Shown here one piece after another: positions 6,508 to 9,743 of a stretch of 9,743 nt of DNA. Source of the stretch: Desulfobacula sp. (GTDB lineage: Bacteria > Desulfobacterota > Desulfobacteria > Desulfobacterales > Desulfobacteraceae); assembly GCA_011390085.1 (NCBI GenBank), contig JAABTB010000061.1:1-9743 (forward strand), given 5' to 3'. Positions within the stretch are counted from its first letter, which is position 1. Each line of letters begins with the position of its first letter. The position numbers were made by a program, and so were the translations under genes. The notes below the pieces were generated by a model that saw nothing but the letters and a program-made list of their open reading frames with translations, did no database searches and had not been told where the DNA came from.

Positions 6508-7338
6508 ATGATGCAGACGTTACGCATTAAGCGATTTAATATTCTGGACAGGAGCTTTCATTTTTTCCTGATCCTGACCTTTCTCACTCAAACGGCAACA
6601 GGATTCAGCCGCCTGTTTTTCCCGACGGTTTGGGGCAAAAATTTAACGGCTGTATTTGGCGGCTATGACACTTCGATTCTGATTCATAAATGGGTAGGGA
6701 TTCTCATGATTTTCGGGTTCATTTTTCATACCTTTTACCTGTTGACCCGGATAGATTTTCATAATTTATGGGCAAGCCTTTTCGGGCCTGATTCACTGAT
6801 ACCGACGATCCGGGATGCAAAACATTTATGGCAGAGAATCCTCTGGTTTTTCGGAATTGGTTCGCGACCCGAAATCGGACGCTGGGCTTATTGGGAAAAA
6901 TTTGATTACTGGGCTGTCTACTGGGGAATGCCCCTTCTGGCCATTACGGGGGTGATGCTGATGTATCCGGTCATTGCCAGCCGTTATGTACCCGGCTGGA
7001 CATTGAATATTGCGGTATTATTGCACAGAGCGGAAGCCATTCTTGCGGTTTCTTATATCTTTATTGTCCATTTTTTCGTCGGCCATCTGAGACCGTCAAG
7101 TTTTCCCATGAATGAGGCGATGTTTGCAGGGAGCATTCCCATGGAAGAGTTGGAAGAAGAAAAACCGGTCTGGTTTAAGCAATTAAAGGCAGAAGGAAAA
7201 TTTGAAACCGTCAAGGTCAATCCGCCATCGCTTTTATATAAAATAATCTATTTCATTTTTGGTTATGCCGCCCTGGGAGTTGGTGTGTATCTTCTGATAA
7301 ACGGAATTATCAACAGCCGCTATATCTCCCTGCATTAA
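6508..7338 (+). CDS. Diheme-type cytochrome b, putative quinone-linked subunit
   Basis: A 276-residue inner-membrane protein of the cytochrome b561 / formate dehydrogenase-gamma / Ni-hydrogenase b-type superfamily. Four core helices lie at about 16-38, 57-80, 134-155 and 171-192, plus a fifth near the C-terminus (about 243-266). Candidate heme ligands fall where the family has them: His18 (RSFHFF) in helix 1, His60 and His74 (LIHKW, IFHTFY) in helix 2, and His173, His188 and His193 (LLHRAE, VHFFVGHLRP) in helix 4. The stretch WEKFDYWAVYWGM and the post-helix segment HLRPSSFPMNEAMFAG...EELEEEKP resemble b subunits found beside multiheme cytochromes in Desulfobacterota (recalled, not searched). 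It probably exchanges electrons with menaquinone. A GTG at 6502 and an ATG at 6511 are alternative starts; ATG 6508 is preferred, with AAGGA at 6494-6498. No Mo-, Ni- or FeS-enzyme partner is adjacent. Confidence 0.85.
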   Translation: MMQTLRIKRFNILDRSFHFFLILTFLTQTATGFSRLFFPTVWGKNLTAVFGGYDTSILIHKWVGILMIFGFIFHTFYLLTRIDFHNLWASLFGPDSLIPTIRDAKHLWQRILWFFGIGSRPEIGRWAYWEKFDYWAVYWGMPLLAITGVMLMYPVIASRYVPGWTLNIAVLLHRAEAILAVSYIFIVHFFVGHLRPSSFPMNEAMFAGSIPMEELEEEKPVWFKQLKAEGKFETVKVNPPSLLYKIIYFIFGYAALGVGVYLLINGIINSRYISLH

Positions 7339-7341
7339 AAT

Positions 7342-8538
7342 TTACAGGGTTGAATGCTCTTCCCGGAATTTTAAAAAGGCTGGAAGAGCTGCGCCGGCCA
7401 TGACAAATCCCCCTGTCAGCATGAAGCCCAGGGGGAAAAAATCATTTTCTCCGAAAATTCCGATCAGATTCGGGACCAATCCCCCGCCGATGAGAAAAGC
7501 TATGGGTATGGTAAAGGAAACCATGATATTCCGGGTCTCCCTGGCGCCGATGAGGGATAAGGCCGCAAAGGCGGGCGGGAAAAAACTCACCGAGGATAAA
7601 GGCTGGATAAAAATGATCACCGTTAAGAAGGAACCGGTGAATACCCCGAGTAAAAGGGTTGAAAGGCCGGTGATGAGCAGTACAACCGCAAGAGTGGGCT
7701 TGAGGCCGAAACGGTCCGACAGCCATCCGACCACAAAGGGCATGGGCAGGGTAAACATCCGGGACAGGGTCATCAGGGTATTGGCTTCGGTTTGAAGCAG
7801 GCCGTGTTCTTTTACAAGGTAGAGGGGCAGCATGGAATATACCCCCAGGGTTCCGGTCACCCCCGCCGTAAACAGGGCCATCATGATCCAGAAAGAGGGG
7901 GTTGCCGCAAGGGGAAGAAAGGATTTGAGATGGGGGGATTCCCCTTTAAAGTCCTTTACTGTTGAAAATTTATAAAAAGCAAAACCCAGAAAAATGGAGG
8001 TCACCCCTACAAAAAGCAAGACATTTCTCCAGGAGAGCCACAGGAGAAGTCCTTCACAGATGACGGGGGTCAGCAGAAAACTGAGGTTTGGCGCCAGCTC
8101 ATGGATTCCGATGGCTTTTCCCCAGTTCCGGGTGTCCGTGGATGAGGTCAGAACGGCGATACCCGAAGGAAGATACAGTGCAGATGCCATGCCCACCCCA
8201 AAGAGCCCCAGGCGCATGGCCATGAGGTTCTGACTCAGACCGGCCCCTGCCAATGCCATGCCGCTGCCTATGGCGGCAAGGGCGATGGTTTTTTTATGAA
8301 GAAGCCGTGAGGATACAAATCCGGAGCATAGCAGGGCGATAAAATACCCTGAGGCTGATATCAGAAAAAAAGAGCCGGCCTGATCCCGGGTCAGGTTCAT
8401 GTCTTCGGCAATGGTGGGCAGCAGAGGCGAAATAATGATCCTGATGGTAAAATTTAGAAAAAAAATCGAGGTCAGAAAGAACAGCGGCAGAAGCTGGGAC
8501 CGGAATTTTTTCGGGTCATGGTGATCCACAAGAGTCAT
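7342..8538 (-). CDS. Major facilitator superfamily transporter, substrate unknown
   Basis: A 398-residue inner-membrane secondary transporter with about 12 hydrophobic segments. The loop after TM8 has the MFS signature GWLSDRFGLKP (271-281). The equivalent loop after TM2 is degenerate (GFVSSRLLHKK, 73-83). TM5 has a Gly/Pro-rich stretch around 144-160. No His- or Cys-rich metal-binding tail is visible, so a metal substrate is not supported by the protein itself. ATG 8538 is chosen because AAAGGA (8545-8550 on this strand) lies 6 nt ahead. A longer frame to 8580 would overlap the end of the upstream gene by 29 bp. The gene starts 13 bp after the dmeF stop, so the two are probably one transcript. 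Its stop lies 3 bp from the stop of the convergent cytochrome b gene, leaving no room for a separate terminator. Confidence 0.85.
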   Translation of the reverse strand: MTLVDHHDPKKFRSQLLPLFFLTSIFFLNFTIRIIISPLLPTIAEDMNLTRDQAGSFFLISASGYFIALLCSGFVSSRLLHKKTIALAAIGSGMALAGAGLSQNLMAMRLGLFGVGMASALYLPSGIAVLTSSTDTRNWGKAIGIHELAPNLSFLLTPVICEGLLLWLSWRNVLLFVGVTSIFLGFAFYKFSTVKDFKGESPHLKSFLPLAATPSFWIMMALFTAGVTGTLGVYSMLPLYLVKEHGLLQTEANTLMTLSRMFTLPMPFVVGWLSDRFGLKPTLAVVLLITGLSTLLLGVFTGSFLTVIIFIQPLSSVSFFPPAFAALSLIGARETRNIMVSFTIPIAFLIGGGLVPNLIGIFGENDFFPLGFMLTGGFVMAGAALPAFLKFREEHSTL

Positions 8539-8551
8539 GGGTATCCTTTGT

Positions 8552-9487
8552 TTAAGTCTCCGGCAGGCATGGCGGTTCAAGGCAGGGGTTGATCTCTATT
8601 GTAATATGATCTAATTTCTTTAAGTCTTTCAGGAGACGTTTATAATGTTCCGGAGGTTTCGGATATTGGGTGACGATGGAGATAATGGCTGCATAATGAT
8701 CCGGCCCGACTTTCCAGACATGAACATCGGCGACCCGGTTATCGGAATCCGCTTCCAGGATTTTTTTTATTTTGATGATGTCCGCACCTTCCATGGAATG
8801 ATCCAGAAGGATGGAACTGGTATCCCTCAAAAGGCCCCAGGCCCATCGGGAGATGACCAGGGCGCCGACGATCCCCATGGCCGGGTCCATCCAGTTCAGG
8901 CCGAAATATTTTCCTGAAAAAAGAGCAATAATGGCCAGGACCGAGGTCAACGCGTCGGCCAGCACATGCAGGTAGGCAGCCCTTAGATTATGGTCGTGGT
9001 GGTGACCTTCATGGGAAGAATGCTCATGACCGTGATGGTCCTGGAGAAGGAAGGCGCTGATAAGGTTGATGGCCAATCCCAGTACAGCCACCAGGATGGC
9101 TTCATTAAAATGGATATTTTGCGGATGGTATAGGCGGCTGACGGATTCCCCGGCCATGACAAGGGCAATGACGGCCAAGGCCACGGCACTTGCAAATCCG
9201 CCAAGGACACTCACCTTTCCGGTGCCGAAGCTGAAATTCGGATTAAGACTGTTTTTCTTGGCATATTGGTAGGCAAAGATGGAAATGCCGAAGGCGGCAA
9301 CATGGGTGCCCATATGCCAGCCGTCGGCCAGCAAGGCCATGGACCCGAACATATTTCCGGCAATAATCTCCACCACCATGGTGATGAAGGTAAGAACGAG
9401 AACCTTTATGGTCCGGCTTTCCCCCCCATGGTGGATGGCTGAAAAATCATGGCTGTGCTGCCATTGCCGGAGTGTATGAATATGCAT
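8552..9487 (-). CDS. dmeF: Cation diffusion facilitator, DmeF-type Co/Ni efflux transporter
   Basis: A 311-residue inner-membrane proton/metal antiporter of the CDF family. The MHIHTLRQWQHSHDF start and the TM2 segment ALLADGWHMGTHVAAFGIS are characteristic of the DmeF branch. The transmembrane metal site should be D55-x-x-H58 in TM2 with H174-x-x-x-D178 (LHVLADAL) in TM5. A His-rich loop (151-166: nine His in 16 residues) lies between TM4 and TM5 and probably collects metal. A cytoplasmic domain with VADVHVWKVGPDHYAA follows (about 251-267), and the tail has two Cys (PCLEPPC). Known DmeF proteins export Co2+ and often Ni2+ or other divalent metals; the precise specificity here is inferred. 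It is the first gene of a dmeF-MFS pair. No RcnR/CsoR-type dmeR gene lies next to it inside the window. Confidence 0.87.
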   Translation of the reverse strand: MHIHTLRQWQHSHDFSAIHHGGESRTIKVLVLTFITMVVEIIAGNMFGSMALLADGWHMGTHVAAFGISIFAYQYAKKNSLNPNFSFGTGKVSVLGGFASAVALAVIALVMAGESVSRLYHPQNIHFNEAILVAVLGLAINLISAFLLQDHHGHEHSSHEGHHHDHNLRAAYLHVLADALTSVLAIIALFSGKYFGLNWMDPAMGIVGALVISRWAWGLLRDTSSILLDHSMEGADIIKIKKILEADSDNRVADVHVWKVGPDHYAAIISIVTQYPKPPEHYKRLLKDLKKLDHITIEINPCLEPPCLPET

Positions 9488-9607
9488 CTTGGCCTATCCC
9501 CTGTTTATGCCTGAATAAGGTAAATTCTTATGCCCTATATGTGAATCCGTCAACCCTTATTCATTTGAATTGTATTTTTTCGGGGGGCTTAAACAGGGAG
9601 ATAAAAA
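9488..9607 (-). promoter_or_regulatory. dmeF promoter region with flanking inverted repeat
   Basis: On the minus strand TTGACG (9553 to 9548) could be a -35, with TAAGAA (9530 to 9525, spacer 17) or CATAAG (9532 to 9527, spacer 15) as a weak -10. The region is flanked by a perfect 8-bp inverted repeat, GAATAAGG at 9513-9520 and CCTTATTC at 9555-9562, with centres 42 bp apart. Weak -10 hexamers plus bracketing repeats suit a metal-responsive regulator. The ribosome site before ATG 9487 is poor (AGG with 5-nt spacing). A six-G run at 9582-9587 and a four-C run at 9498-9501 are also present. Confidence 0.4.
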
Positions 9608-9646
9608 ACCGGTTCTTAAAAAGCAGAAAGCCTTTTAAGAACCGGT
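9608..9646 (-). terminator. Rho-independent terminator of a minus-strand gene at the right edge
   Basis: A perfect 14-bp inverted repeat (ACCGGTTCTTAAAA at 9608-9621, TTTTAAGAACCGGT at 9633-9646) with an 11-nt loop. Read on the minus strand, the stem runs directly into a run of six T (9608 to 9603). On the plus strand no T-run follows. It therefore ends a minus-strand transcript entering from the right and insulates dmeF from it. Confidence 0.8.
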
Positions 9647-9712
9647 ATCGGATTGTTGAAACTTTTCACCACGGTCTTAAGGGTGAGTGCCAATGCAGGA
9701 CAACGGGTTGCC

Positions 9713-9743
9713 TTATCTGCCTCTGCCGCCGCCCTGTCCGCCT
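9713..9743 (-). CDS. Possible C-terminal end of a Gly/Arg-rich protein (partial)
   Basis: Reading leftward from the right edge, one minus-strand frame gives GGQGGGRGR followed by TAA (complement of 9713-9715). The stop lies 66 nt before the minus-oriented terminator stem, a normal 3' untranslated length. Short Gly/Arg tails occur on several small proteins, including some near NifX/NafY-like genes, but ten codons cannot decide. A second frame stays open through to the terminator itself and is less likely because it would run into the stem. Treat the reading frame as tentative. Confidence 0.35.
   Translation of the reverse strand, partial: GGQGGGRGR

Noticed and set aside
9582..9587. Six-G run as a possible RcnR/DmeR operator upstream of dmeF
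   Set aside because: The flanks (TTTC and CTTA) do not form the TACT...AGTA-type inverted repeat expected around the G-tract.
9621..9743. Minus-strand frame open from the right edge through the terminator stem (ends VLKRLSAF)
   Set aside because: The coding sequence would run through the intrinsic terminator hairpin; the Gly-rich frame stopping at 9713 leaves a normal 3' untranslated region.

Overview
The window looks like chromosomal DNA of a Gram-negative, anaerobic, respiratory bacterium, most probably a sulfate reducer or relative in the Desulfobacterota (Desulfobacterales-like). This rests on the mix of multiheme c-type cytochromes, a stand-alone diiron rubrerythrin-like protein, a chemoreceptor, a TatC and a DmeF-type metal exporter, at moderate GC. 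It is inferred from gene content and protein style, not from a database match. No rRNA, tRNA, CRISPR array, transposase or integrase was found.

Layout. Positions 1-563 (+) hold the C-terminal three quarters of tatC, cut by the left edge. A strong sigma70-type promoter (625-652) then drives a lone ferritin-like/rubrerythrin-family gene (703-1161), which is closed by a clear intrinsic terminator (1207-1254). Next come a methyl-accepting chemotaxis protein (1315-3015) and an orphan AAA-type ATPase with a C-terminal winged-helix-like region (3171-4292). The three-gene cluster at 4529-7338 encodes an exported octaheme cytochrome c, a membrane-anchored triheme cytochrome c and a multi-pass cytochrome b. 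On the minus strand, converging on that cluster with only 3 bp between stop codons, are an MFS transporter (7342-8538) and a DmeF-like Co/Ni cation diffusion facilitator (8552-9487), transcribed dmeF to MFS. At the right edge a minus-oriented intrinsic terminator (9608-9646) shows that another minus-strand gene ends just beyond dmeF. A Gly/Arg-rich C-terminus is visible at 9713-9743.

How the genes may work together. The octaheme-triheme-cytochrome b set reads as a self-contained electron-transfer module. The b-type subunit would oxidise (or reduce) membrane quinone and pass electrons through the anchored triheme protein to an octaheme protein that may be lipid-anchored. It lacks a molybdopterin, hydrogenase or iron-sulfur catalytic partner in the window and has no CxxCK heme site, so its terminal substrate is unknown. 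It is the best candidate here for a little-described system. A second point of interest is promoter architecture. A 10-bp motif (AAATTTCTTG) overlaps the putative -35 of the ATPase gene, and the same motif recurs in inverted and palindromic form at the putative promoter of the cytochrome operon. The ATPase and dmeF leaders each carry widely spaced inverted repeats whose half-site spacing is close to a whole number of helical turns.
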